A stretch of DNA of 64,000 nt from an uncultured Alphaproteobacteria bacterium (GTDB lineage: Bacteria; Pseudomonadota; Alphaproteobacteria; UBA11222): contig CAMYID010000023.1 of assembly GCA_947258435.1 (NCBI GenBank), positions 1-64,000 on the forward strand, in the 5' to 3' direction. The notes under the pieces were generated by a model. The model saw only the letters and a list, made by a program, of their open reading frames with translations. It made no database searches and was not told the DNA's origin. Shown piece by piece: positions 7,983 through 14,333 of the stretch. Position 1 is the first letter of the stretch. Every line of letters starts with the position of its first letter. The translations under genes were made by a program, and so were the position numbers.

Positions 7983-8077
7983 GTTGGGCGGCTGCGTCCA
8001 ACTAGCAGTACCCATGACGTGACCAGAGCGGTTTGGCAGACGTGAAGGTCGCGTCGAGGGACAACAGGACCTTCAGA
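7983..8077 (+). ncRNA. structured leader RNA (unknown class)
   Basis: Two hairpins lie between the TATAAT promoter and the small basic ORF: GTTGG/CCAAC at 7983-8002, and GAAGGTC/GACCTTC beginning near 8044 with a loop of about 17 bases. A third pairing is possible between AGGACC and nearby bases. I do not recognise a riboswitch class; it may be a small RNA, a translational control leader, or chance. Confidence 0.3.
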
Positions 8078-8103
8078 TCCTGCTCTGCAATCGGAGGTTT
8101 ATT

Positions 8104-8214
8104 ATGGCAATTCGCCGATATAAACCGCGGACCGTCCCGGTCCGTACGCATACTAGGCGTACCAGCAGAGGTCGAGTAGTGGTGCGACCACACCGAAGAT
8201 CTCGACCCTGCTAG
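8104..8214 (+). CDS. 36-residue arginine-rich small protein
   Basis: This ORF is too short for the supplied track. It has a strong ribosome site (GGAGGT, 6 bases before ATG) and encodes 36 residues beginning MAIRRYKPRTVPVRTHT and ending RRSRPC. Arginine, lysine and histidine make up close to half the chain, with no hydrophobic segment, so it should bind nucleic acid or another polyanion if expressed. It is preceded by a promoter and structured leader and followed by 107 bases before the CGYCN gene. It could be a nucleoid-like or antitoxin-like peptide, or a translated leader. Coding status rests on the ribosome site and composition only. Confidence 0.4.
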   Translation: MAIRRYKPRTVPVRTHTRRTSRGRVVVRPHRRSRPC

Positions 8215-8272
8215 TAACCTAGCGTGACCCGGGCGCAGTCGTCCACTCGTTCAAATGAATTCCCTCCCCAGA

Positions 8273-8295
8273 CGGTTGTGCATAATAGACAACCG
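8273..8295 (+). promoter_or_regulatory. inverted repeat over a -10-like element (candidate operator)
   Basis: CGGTTGT and ACAACCG are perfect inverted 7-mers separated by 9 bases, and the spacer contains CATAAT, a -10-like hexamer. It sits 27 bases ahead of the CGYCN gene and looks like a dimeric-repressor site or a 5' hairpin. Confidence 0.4.
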
Positions 8296-8321
8296 AACGC
8301 CCAATTTAAACGGGAGCAAGA

Positions 8322-8543
8322 ATGCCCAGATACTACATCTACGAAAATTGGCAAGCTGGACCTCATAAAGCAGTAGTCCATATAGGCAGCTGTGGTTATT
8401 GCAATGAGGGTAAAGGACGAGCGGGTGGTTATGACCCTGCACACGCTCGTTGGCATGGTCCTTACGAGACTCTGGAGCTTGCGAGGTCGCAACAATCGCG
8501 TTTGCCGGTTGCTGAACGTAAAGAATGCAGGTGCGTCAGATAA
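8322..8543 (+). CDS. small CGYCN-motif conserved protein, island cargo
   Basis: A 73-residue protein beginning MPRYYIYENWQAGPHKAVVH. Conserved-looking features are IGSCGYCNEGKG near residue 23, the segment ARWHGPYETLELA, and a cysteine pair at the end (ECRCVR). The four cysteines could bind a metal or zinc, but that is inference. The start ATG is preceded by GGGAGC at a good distance. The stop is immediately followed by the GTG start of the next gene, so the two are almost certainly co-translated. I recall related small proteins of this pattern in accessory regions but cannot assign a function. Confidence 0.6.
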   Translation: MPRYYIYENWQAGPHKAVVHIGSCGYCNEGKGRAGGYDPAHARWHGPYETLELARSQQSRLPVAERKECRCVR

Positions 8544-8966
8544 GTGGGCTCCCATGACGACTATGGAAAGCGTGTGCTGCGTGCGGCAGCCGGGAACAAT
8601 TGCGATGTTTACGGACCATCGGTCGAAATAAATTTGGGAGCAGGAAATCCAGCCAGAATTGATGGAACTGTGGGTGACACCATAGCTGTAGAGATAGAAT
8701 CTCGTACTTCTAAGCAAATCCGGGGTGCGGTACTGGACCTTCTTTGTCATTCTTACCCGAAGAAATTGTTAGTCCTGTTGCCGGTTCACATGAGTAATCC
8801 TCAAGTTGCTGCAGACCAATGCAATTTCCTCTTTGGGAAGTTCTTGGACCGCGATGATTACCGCGTGATTGTGCTAGACGGGCATGGGCAACAAGAAGCG
8901 CTTGAAGCTGACACGGTCAGGCTGCAAGTCGCAATAGAATCGCTTCTTACCCGTAGACCGGACTAA
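8544..8966 (+). CDS. restriction-endonuclease-like fold protein (PD-(D/E)XK-type), island cargo
   Basis: A 140-residue protein read from GTG directly after the CGYCN gene stop. It starts MGSHDDYGKRVLRAA; the core ARIDGTVGDTIAVEIESRTSKQIRGAV has the D-...-E-x-(E/S) spacing of a PD-(D/E)XK nuclease, though the usual lysine is replaced (EIES). The next strand KLLVLLPVHMSNP is a buried beta strand. It could be a divergent nuclease or an inactive binding domain. The neighbour overlap (TAATG) shows translation continues into the chimeric ORF downstream. The three-gene set CGYCN / nuclease-like / DUF2971-like is a possible module of its own. Confidence 0.5.
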   Translation: MGSHDDYGKRVLRAAAGNNCDVYGPSVEINLGAGNPARIDGTVGDTIAVEIESRTSKQIRGAVLDLLCHSYPKKLLVLLPVHMSNPQVAADQCNFLFGKFLDRDDYRVIVLDGHGQQEALEADTVRLQVAIESLLTRRPD

Positions 8967-9799
8967 TGGAGCAGACGACTCCGGAAACTGTCTTTCGCGT
9001 TTTTGATGAACTCGAGTATGCAAACGACTTCGTCCAGAGAGGAATCATTCGGCTTGGCAGGCTAGACACGTACAAGAGGATCGAAGACGCAGTCAGAAAA
9101 GACTCTTCGGAAGGCAACATCGCTAAGACCGACGATTTGGTGTGGAATACGGTGGTCGATGTTCACCGAGACTCCTACCTATTAAAGGAAGAATACCGTC
9201 AGGACTTTCTGCGATCTGTCGGGGAAGTCAGAGAAGAGACGGATGATTCCATTGCGAAGTTAAAGAACAAACTTCGGAGACTGCAAAAGGACCGGGCAAG
9301 GGTCGAGGAAACTCTCGCCAAATTTGAAACAGATATTTTGCTCAGGAAGACTTCCGCCGATCCCAAGCTAATGCGATCGAACCTCAATAGCGAGAGGGAT
9401 CGGGTCGGTCAGGAGCTAGAAGCCACCAAAGCGGAAATCGAGTGGAAGGAAGCACAGAAAAGCTGGGTAAATTGGCTGGGTAGGTTTAATTCCGAGATTG
9501 AACAGAAGAACACTCTCACGGATGAGGAGAAGAAAGAGTACTTAGCCCAGATTGTCGAAGAGATCCGGGTCTATTTTGATGAAGAAGCTAATCGCCACAA
9601 TCTTGAGATAGAATTTAAAGTGCCAATCGTCGGAGATGAGATCATCTACAAAGACCCGAAACGAAAGGCAAAGGGATGGACGATCCAGAGAGGTGAAACC
9701 GTCCTTCCCGTTCAAGAACTGGAGCTTTCTAACCGGGGAAGACCTCGGCTAAAAAAGCAGGAAACGGATGGAAAGAAAAAACCATCCGTTCGGAATTAA
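8966..9799 (+). CDS. chimeric ORF: DUF2971-like N-terminus joined to serine recombinase C-terminus
   Basis: The 277-codon frame combines two unrelated parts. Residues 1-50 (FRVFDELEYANDFVQRGIIR, then YKRIEDAVRKDSSEGN) resemble the N-terminus of DUF2971-like proteins, whose remaining body is absent. From about residue 52, DDLVWNTVVDVHRDSYLL followed by a long charged coiled coil (residues ~85-180, rich in K, E and R) is the C-terminal region of large serine recombinases. The catalytic, DNA-binding and zinc-ribbon portions are missing. The join near base 9119 looks like a deletion fusion. The end of the frame runs through the right inverted repeat. It may be expressed, since it overlaps the preceding gene by TAATG, but a functional recombinase is not possible. 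Confidence 0.55.
   Translation: MEQTTPETVFRVFDELEYANDFVQRGIIRLGRLDTYKRIEDAVRKDSSEGNIAKTDDLVWNTVVDVHRDSYLLKEEYRQDFLRSVGEVREETDDSIAKLKNKLRRLQKDRARVEETLAKFETDILLRKTSADPKLMRSNLNSERDRVGQELEATKAEIEWKEAQKSWVNWLGRFNSEIEQKNTLTDEEKKEYLAQIVEEIRVYFDEEANRHNLEIEFKVPIVGDEIIYKDPKRKAKGWTIQRGETVLPVQELELSNRGRPRLKKQETDGKKKPSVRN
9764..9792 (-). repeat. right inverted repeat / hairpin of the island
   Basis: ACGGATGG-AAAGAAAAAA-CCATCCGT forms the same perfect 8-bp stem as the left end. Read on the minus strand, it begins CGAACGGATGGTTTT, identical for 15 bases to the left repeat at 4782-4796. Confidence 0.6.
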
Positions 9800-9817
9800 T
9801 CGGTCACTGTGGAATAA
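9800..9817 (+). repeat. right attachment-like core (second glmS 3' end)
   Basis: TCGGTCACTGTGGAATAA spells the same SVTVE-stop as the glmS terminus, with GTC for GTG, ACT for ACG and TAA for TAG. No glmS reading frame precedes it. It is best explained as the original glmS end displaced by integration, or the reverse. Confidence 0.6.
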
Positions 9818-9822
9818 CTTTA

Positions 9823-9987
9823 GGCTCCGGTCCCATAAAAGGGATTCCGGATATGGTGTGTTTGTGATTCAAGGTGCCCGAAGGGAGATCAATGATGAGC
9901 GAACACTGTTTTCGGCTGACAGCAGAGCAGTTTGCGCGGCTGTCTATCTCGTCGCCACGAAATGCTACTGGTTATGAGTCCGGAGCC
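9823..9987 (+). mobile_element. MITE-like element copy 1 (IS5-type derived)
   Basis: A ~165-bp unit with terminal inverted repeats GGCTCCGGTCCCATAA and, inverted at the other end, GGCTCCGGACTCATAA. Inside is the start of an IS5-type transposase (MSEHCFRLTAEQFARLS) that stops after ~24 codons and runs straight into the right end. It is therefore a deletion derivative without a working transposase. A second copy in the same orientation lies at 10601-10766. Its right end supplies the last codons of the DUF421 gene. I see no clear target-site duplication. Confidence 0.6.
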
Positions 9988-10520
9988 TCGTCGGTTGAGC
10001 GACGCACGCCCGTCAACAAGGCGTCTTCCAGGGTTTCACCATGGAGAACCGAGACATCTCCGGTCGTTTCGAGGATTGCGGCCCGAACCTGATCCAATGC
10101 CAAGACATTCGCTTCCCGAAGCTTTGCAATCAGGTCGTTTTTCGCCACTCGGGTTTTGCGAAGAGCTCCTTCATCAAAGACACCATTCCGCATAAGTATT
10201 ATTGGCTCGTTTTGAACAAGTTTCTCGAAGCCATCGGAGGTTTTTCGAAGCCGCGCCACAAACCATTGGACCGCAAACAGCGCCATCATGGCAACCAGCG
10301 CTTGTGCGAATTCAGTCCAGCTCGTCGCTTGTCCTGAGCCTGCCAGCAGTGAACCCATCGCAACGGTCATGACGAAATCAAAGTTTGTCATCTTGGAGAA
10401 GGACCGAAGTCCAACGATGCGCACGAGCAAGACAATCCAGACCATTCCCACGGCACTGAGTATCAGCCCTCGAAGAACGAGATCGAGCGTTGAATTATCA
10501 GTAAAGATAGGACCCTCCAT
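9972..10520 (-). CDS. DUF421 (YetF/YcaP-type) membrane protein, C-terminus altered by MITE
   Basis: A 182-residue inner-membrane protein. Hydrophobic segments at about residues 18-38, 50-68 and 72-92 are followed by a cytoplasmic domain with FEKLVQNEPIILMRNGVF and the conserved pattern LRKTRVAKNDLIAKLREANV. This is the DUF421/YetF family; function is not established. I start at the ATG giving MEGPIFTDNS instead of the longer track frame, since families begin just before the first membrane helix. The final residues EAPDS and the stop codon lie inside the inverted repeat of MITE copy 1, so the original C-terminus has been cut and replaced. It is flanked on both sides by MITE copies. Confidence 0.75.
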   Translation of the reverse strand: MEGPIFTDNSTLDLVLRGLILSAVGMVWIVLLVRIVGLRSFSKMTNFDFVMTVAMGSLLAGSGQATSWTEFAQALVAMMALFAVQWFVARLRKTSDGFEKLVQNEPIILMRNGVFDEGALRKTRVAKNDLIAKLREANVLALDQVRAAILETTGDVSVLHGETLEDALLTGVRRSTDEAPDS

Positions 10521-10600
10521 CCGTTGAGCCCGAATCCCGCCCCGCTTGACGTGTTTGCACGGTGCTCGCTGCAACTATGCCGAGCCTAACACATTGCTCT

Positions 10601-10766
10601 GGACTGCGACCCTATAAAGAGGATTTCCATTTTGTTGCGAGTGTGATTCAAGGTGTCCGAAGGGAGATCAATGATAAGCGAACACAATTTTTGGCTGACA
10701 GCAGAGCAGTTCGCGCGGCTGTCTATCTCGTCGGTACGAAATACTACTGGTTATGAATCCGGAGCC
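10601..10766 (+). mobile_element. MITE-like element copy 2 (IS5-type derived)
   Basis: A second ~166-bp copy in the same orientation as the one at 9823-9987, sharing long stretches such as GTGATTCAAGGTG and GGCTGACAGCAGAGCAGTT. The internal transposase remnant reads ISEHNFWLTAEQFARLS. Its left terminal repeat has drifted (GGACTGCGACCCTATAA), and its right end abuts the last codons of the luciferase-like gene. Confidence 0.6.
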
Positions 10767-11719
10767 TAAGCCGCCAGCAAGTTACCGAGTAAGGGGCGCA
10801 CTTCTTTTGCAAACCATTCAAGCTGGGCTTCGCGGTCTTCCAGTGGCCCTGTGCAGTCGAGCACGAAATGCCGCACCCCCGCGGCGTGGAAATCGGCAAA
10901 GCGCTGCGCCACATCGGCGGGTGTGCCAAGCGCGCAGTAGCGCTCCGCCGCCTTGCGGAAATCCATCGCATAACGGCGGGTCAGATGTGCCGCGGCATGA
11001 TCGAGCGCCGTTTCATGATCCTTGTCGATGCGCATGAAGACGAGATGGCTTGTCCCGAACTGCGTGACCTCCCGATTGGCTTCTTCGGCGGCCTGTGAAA
11101 TTTTCGCCAGCCCGTCCGCATACATTTCCGGCGTGACCACATAGGAAATCCAGCCATCGCAATAGCGGCCACAGCGGCGTAGTGCGGGGGCGGATCGCCC
11201 GCCGGTCCAGATGCGCGGCCCGCCCGGGGTTACCGGCCTGGGCAGCATCTGCACCCCTTCAAAGGGGTAGAACTTGCTGTCGCTGTTGCTGACCGTCTCA
11301 CCGCTCCACAAAGTCTTGCAGGTCTTGATGCCTTCGGTCAGCCGCGCGCCGCGTTCCTTAACAGGCACGCCACAGGCTTCATATTCCTTGGGGAATTCAC
11401 CCCCTACCCCGACGCCGAAGATGAACCGACCCTCGGTCAGGTGATCGAGCGTCGCGATCTGTTTGGCAACCGGTGTCGCATGCCGCAGGGGCAGCAGATA
11501 GACCGAAGTGCCGAATGTCAGCCGGCTGCTCAAGGCGGCAGCCTGTGCAATCTGCAAAAGCGGGTCCAGAATCGGCACTGCAAAGGCGACGTGATCGCCA
11601 ACCCACAGGGAATCATATTCAAGCGCATCCGCCATCGCCACTGTTTCGCGGCAGATCTGCGGCGTTGCCATACCGGTGATAAAGCCGTAACTCACCTGCC
11701 TGTCGAGTGGCAAATTCAT
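10766..11719 (-). CDS. LLM class flavin-dependent oxidoreductase
   Basis: A 317-residue member of the bacterial-luciferase-like superfamily, which uses reduced FMN or F420 to oxidise organic substrates. Family hallmarks include YDSLWVGDH near residue 35, the segment RLTFGTSVYLLPLRHATPVAKQ near residues 67-88, TEGRFIFGVGVGGEFP, and GPRIWTGGRSAPALRR. Length is normal. Start ATG is preceded by GGGGAAAC. The stop codon abuts the end of MITE copy 2. It is one of three LLM proteins here, all near acyl-CoA genes, which suggests degradation of cyclic or terpenoid compounds; the substrate cannot be told. It is 109 bases downstream of the acyl-CoA dehydrogenase pair on the same strand. Confidence 0.8.
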   Translation of the reverse strand: MNLPLDRQVSYGFITGMATPQICRETVAMADALEYDSLWVGDHVAFAVPILDPLLQIAQAAALSSRLTFGTSVYLLPLRHATPVAKQIATLDHLTEGRFIFGVGVGGEFPKEYEACGVPVKERGARLTEGIKTCKTLWSGETVSNSDSKFYPFEGVQMLPRPVTPGGPRIWTGGRSAPALRRCGRYCDGWISYVVTPEMYADGLAKISQAAEEANREVTQFGTSHLVFMRIDKDHETALDHAAAHLTRRYAMDFRKAAERYCALGTPADVAQRFADFHAAGVRHFVLDCTGPLEDREAQLEWFAKEVRPLLGNLLAA

Positions 11720-11769
11720 GATGTTTCCCCGCTATTTAATTAGCTATTTTCATTTTTATATTGAAGGTC

Positions 11770-11795
11770 GTGGGCCGCAATCAATTGCGGCCCAC
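11770..11795. terminator. perfect palindrome in the LLM/acyl-CoA dehydrogenase gap
   Basis: GTGGGCCGCAAT and ATTGCGGCCCAC pair perfectly across two bases. The strong hairpin follows the acyl-CoA dehydrogenase stop on the minus strand, but only a weakly T-rich tail follows, so it may be a terminator, a processing site or a protein-binding palindrome. Confidence 0.45.
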
Positions 11796-11828
11796 AATGA
11801 TGTTTATCTGGCCGAACAGAGCGCCAGA

Positions 11829-12926
11829 TCAGGCGGCCTTGATCCAGCCCTGTGCGACTGCTGCTTCCTCGCGCAGTACTTCTGCGCCGCCCAGCAATTG
11901 CCGGTCGACATTGACGCGCTTATACCAGTAATGCAGCCCCATCAGATCTGTGAAGCCCATACCGCCATGCACCTCGGTCGCGGTGCGCGCAACAAAGCGA
12001 CCGGCTTCCGAAATACCCGCCTTGGCAAGCAATGTCGAAACGTGCGCTTCCTCTGGCACTTCGTCAAAAGCATGCGCCGCATACCAGACAAGCGAGCGGT
12101 AGGGATCGAGTTCGGTGACCATTTCCGCGCACATATGCTTGACGGCCTGATAGGAACCGATCACACGATCGAACTGCTTGCGTTCAAGCGCGTATTCGAC
12201 CGCCTTCTCGATCATGACATCAGCCGCTCCAAGCAGATCGGCGGCAAGCGCAAGACGCCCGGCCATGATGGTCTGGGTGATGGCGTCGCCCGCCCCACCT
12301 TCACCGCCCAGAAGATCGGCCTCGACATTGTCAAGCGTCACCTCGCAGGTCATGCGCGTATAGTCAATTGTGGTGAGCGGTTCGACACTGACACCCGCAG
12401 CGTCGCGCGGGACGATCACCATATTATCCTTGCCGGCCGCCAGGATATACAGATCGGCAGGTCCGCCATCGATGACGAACAGCGCATCGCCCGAAGCCTT
12501 GCCGCCCGAAACGGTAATACCCTTGCCTTCGCGGATATTGATATTTTCGGTCACGCCGACACCGACCTTGCAGTCGCCAGCAGCGATCTGCGGCAGCCAC
12601 TCTTCCTTCTGCTCATCGGTGCCACCGCTCAGCAGCGCAACCGGCGCCATGATGGCGGTGCCGGTATAAGGCACAGGCGCACAGGTCCGACCCAGCGCTT
12701 CCTGGATGATCATGGCGTCGAGCATCTTGAACTCGGCCCCGCCATATTCTTCGGGAATGATCACGCCAGGAGCCGCCAGATCGACAAGTCCCTGCCAGAT
12801 TTCCTCGCTAAAGCCGGTTTTTTCGGCCGCCAGCTCACGAATCCGTTCAAGTGGCAGCAGATCGCCTGTAAAGCGGCGAACGGAATCTTCCAAAAGCCGC
12901 TGATCTTCAGATAATCCGAATTCCAT
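11829..12926 (-). CDS. acyl-CoA dehydrogenase family protein
   Basis: A 365-residue FAD-dependent dehydrogenase that would introduce a 2,3-double bond into an acyl-CoA. The N-terminus MEFGLSEDQRLLEDSVRRF is the family's helical start; GVIIPEEYGGAEF lies near residue 55 and EVHGGMGFTDLMGLHYWYKR near the C-terminus. The usual beta-domain motif (YCQGYSEPxxGSD) is poorly conserved here, as is common in the smaller subunit of heteromeric dehydrogenases. The start overlaps the stop of the upstream dehydrogenase (TAATG), so the two are translationally coupled and probably form an alpha2beta2 complex, as known for steroid side-chain dehydrogenases. The track frame extends further upstream but lacks homology. 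Confidence 0.85.
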   Translation of the reverse strand: MEFGLSEDQRLLEDSVRRFTGDLLPLERIRELAAEKTGFSEEIWQGLVDLAAPGVIIPEEYGGAEFKMLDAMIIQEALGRTCAPVPYTGTAIMAPVALLSGGTDEQKEEWLPQIAAGDCKVGVGVTENINIREGKGITVSGGKASGDALFVIDGGPADLYILAAGKDNMVIVPRDAAGVSVEPLTTIDYTRMTCEVTLDNVEADLLGGEGGAGDAITQTIMAGRLALAADLLGAADVMIEKAVEYALERKQFDRVIGSYQAVKHMCAEMVTELDPYRSLVWYAAHAFDEVPEEAHVSTLLAKAGISEAGRFVARTATEVHGGMGFTDLMGLHYWYKRVNVDRQLLGGAEVLREEAAVAQGWIKAA

Positions 12927-14125
12927 TATTTGCCCTCCGCCACTTTCGGTTCGCGCGGCATGCCGAGCCCGCGTTCGCTGATGATATTTTTCTGAATCTG
13001 CGACGTGCCGCCGCCGATGATTAGCCCCAGATCGAACATGTTGCGCCATTGCCAGGAACCATGGCTGCGCAGATGTTTGCTGCCCGAGTAAAGGCTGCCG
13101 ATCTCACCCAGCGCATCAAGCGCGATATCCGACAGCTCCCGGCTGAGCGTGGTGCCGAAATATTTGACAATCAGCCGCGATACGCCCGGATCCTCATTCT
13201 TGAGGGTGCAGGTCAGAAGCCGCATGGAATGATATTTCAGCGCATGCACCTTTGCCTGGGCCGCGACAAGCCGGTCCCGGTAATGCGGATTGTCCATCAA
13301 CCGCTTGCCGTCCATCGTCTCGCTTTCAAGAATGCGCACAATGCTTTCGACCCGGCCCATCGCCTGCGACGGGTCGCCCAGCATGCCGCGTTCATGCTTC
13401 AGCGTGGTATTGGCAACTTTCCAGCCTTCGCCACGCTCACCCACCACATTCTCCACGGGTACGCGCACATCGGTCAGGAAGGTCTCGTTGAATTCGGCCG
13501 CCCCCGTCATGGTAACAAGCGGCCGCACCTCGATCCCCGGCGTCTGCATATCCATCAGGATGTAGGAAATACCTTCATGCTTGGGGGCATCGGGTTCGGT
13601 GCGAACAAGAATAAAGCACCAATCCGCAAAATGCGCCGAGCTTGTCCAGATCTTCTGTCCGTTGATGACGAAATTGCCGTCCTCGACATAGGCATTGGTG
13701 CGCAGCGACGCCAGATCGCTGCCCGAACCGGGTTCGGAATAGCCCTGACACCAGTAGATTTCCCCGGTAATCGTCGGCTCGATGAATTTCTTCTTCTGCT
13801 CTTCCGTACCGCGCTCAAGCAAGGTCGGTACGAGCATAGCGATGCCCTGCCCGCTCAGACCAGAATTCACATTCGCTCTTGTGAATTCTTCCTGAATGAT
13901 CACCGTCTTCAGAATATCCGGCTCGGCACCATAGCCGCCATATTCCCGGGGGATCGTGCGGCAGGTATAGCCGTTTTCGATCAGCAGGCGCTGCCACTCC
14001 TGTTCGCGCTGGCCGGGATGCTGCATCCCCATGCCGGGCGCCGGGGCCTTTTCCTTGTTTTTTTCAATGAATGTGCGGACTTCCGACCGGAAGTCTTCAT
14101 ATTCCGGGCCATAACTCAGATCCAT
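12926..14125 (-). CDS. acyl-CoA dehydrogenase family protein
   Basis: A 399-residue dehydrogenase with well-kept flavin motifs: WCQGYSEPGSGSDLASLRT near residue 128 and INGQKIWTSSAHFADW near residue 155, both around the FAD and the substrate. KYFGTTLSRELSDIALDALG and the C-terminal NIISERGLGMPRE complete the fold. I start at MDLSYGPEYEDF, preceded by AGGGAGGAAGG; the track start 48 codons earlier lies in the divergent promoter region. It is the first gene of an operon with the smaller dehydrogenase and perhaps the LLM gene. FadE-like enzymes of this length act on long or branched acyl-CoA; the substrate here is unknown. Confidence 0.88.
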   Translation of the reverse strand: MDLSYGPEYEDFRSEVRTFIEKNKEKAPAPGMGMQHPGQREQEWQRLLIENGYTCRTIPREYGGYGAEPDILKTVIIQEEFTRANVNSGLSGQGIAMLVPTLLERGTEEQKKKFIEPTITGEIYWCQGYSEPGSGSDLASLRTNAYVEDGNFVINGQKIWTSSAHFADWCFILVRTEPDAPKHEGISYILMDMQTPGIEVRPLVTMTGAAEFNETFLTDVRVPVENVVGERGEGWKVANTTLKHERGMLGDPSQAMGRVESIVRILESETMDGKRLMDNPHYRDRLVAAQAKVHALKYHSMRLLTCTLKNEDPGVSRLIVKYFGTTLSRELSDIALDALGEIGSLYSGSKHLRSHGSWQWRNMFDLGLIIGGGTSQIQKNIISERGLGMPREPKVAEGK

Positions 14126-14333
14126 CGGACCTTCCTCCCTGTTGCAAATCTTGATCAGAGTTTTAGCACAGCGGAGGGGCCAACAATCAACCGCATTTAT
14201 GCCAATTCCGCATAGCATGACGAAGAGCATTCGCTTCCTTGTGCAAATGCTGCTATAATTCGTGATCATAGATATTGATAGCGTACCTTCCGGCCCGAAG
14301 TGCGGCCGGCAATTAATGGGAGGAATTCAGGCG

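Larger units (their letters stand above)
4761..9817. mobile_element. putative integrative element inserted at the 3' end of glmS
   Basis: The segment is bounded by two copies of an 18-bp sequence that both read S-V-T-V-E-stop: TCGGTGACGGTGGAATAG on the left and TCGGTCACTGTGGAATAA on the right. They differ at three wobble bases only. Just inside lie inverted repeats sharing CGAACGGATGGTTTT. Base composition is visibly less GC-rich than the flanks. Contents are recombinase fragments at both ends and a cargo of nuclease-like and unknown genes. No intact integrase or Tns gene is visible, so the element looks immobile now. The exact boundaries are inferred from the repeats. Confidence 0.65.

Noticed and set aside
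8002-8750. Minus-strand ORFs 8002-8193 and 8211-8750 in the island
   Set aside because: They overlap the leader and the two plus-strand cargo genes that have ribosome sites and coherent motifs; the antisense sequences show no family features.
4779-9817. Tn7-like transposon at glmS
   Set aside because: The location fits, but no TnsA, TnsB, TnsC or TnsD-like protein is present, and the glmS end itself is duplicated, which Tn7 insertion does not do.
11718-14215. Long plus-strand ORFs 11718-12914 and 13049-14215
   Set aside because: They are the antisense of two well-conserved acyl-CoA dehydrogenase genes.
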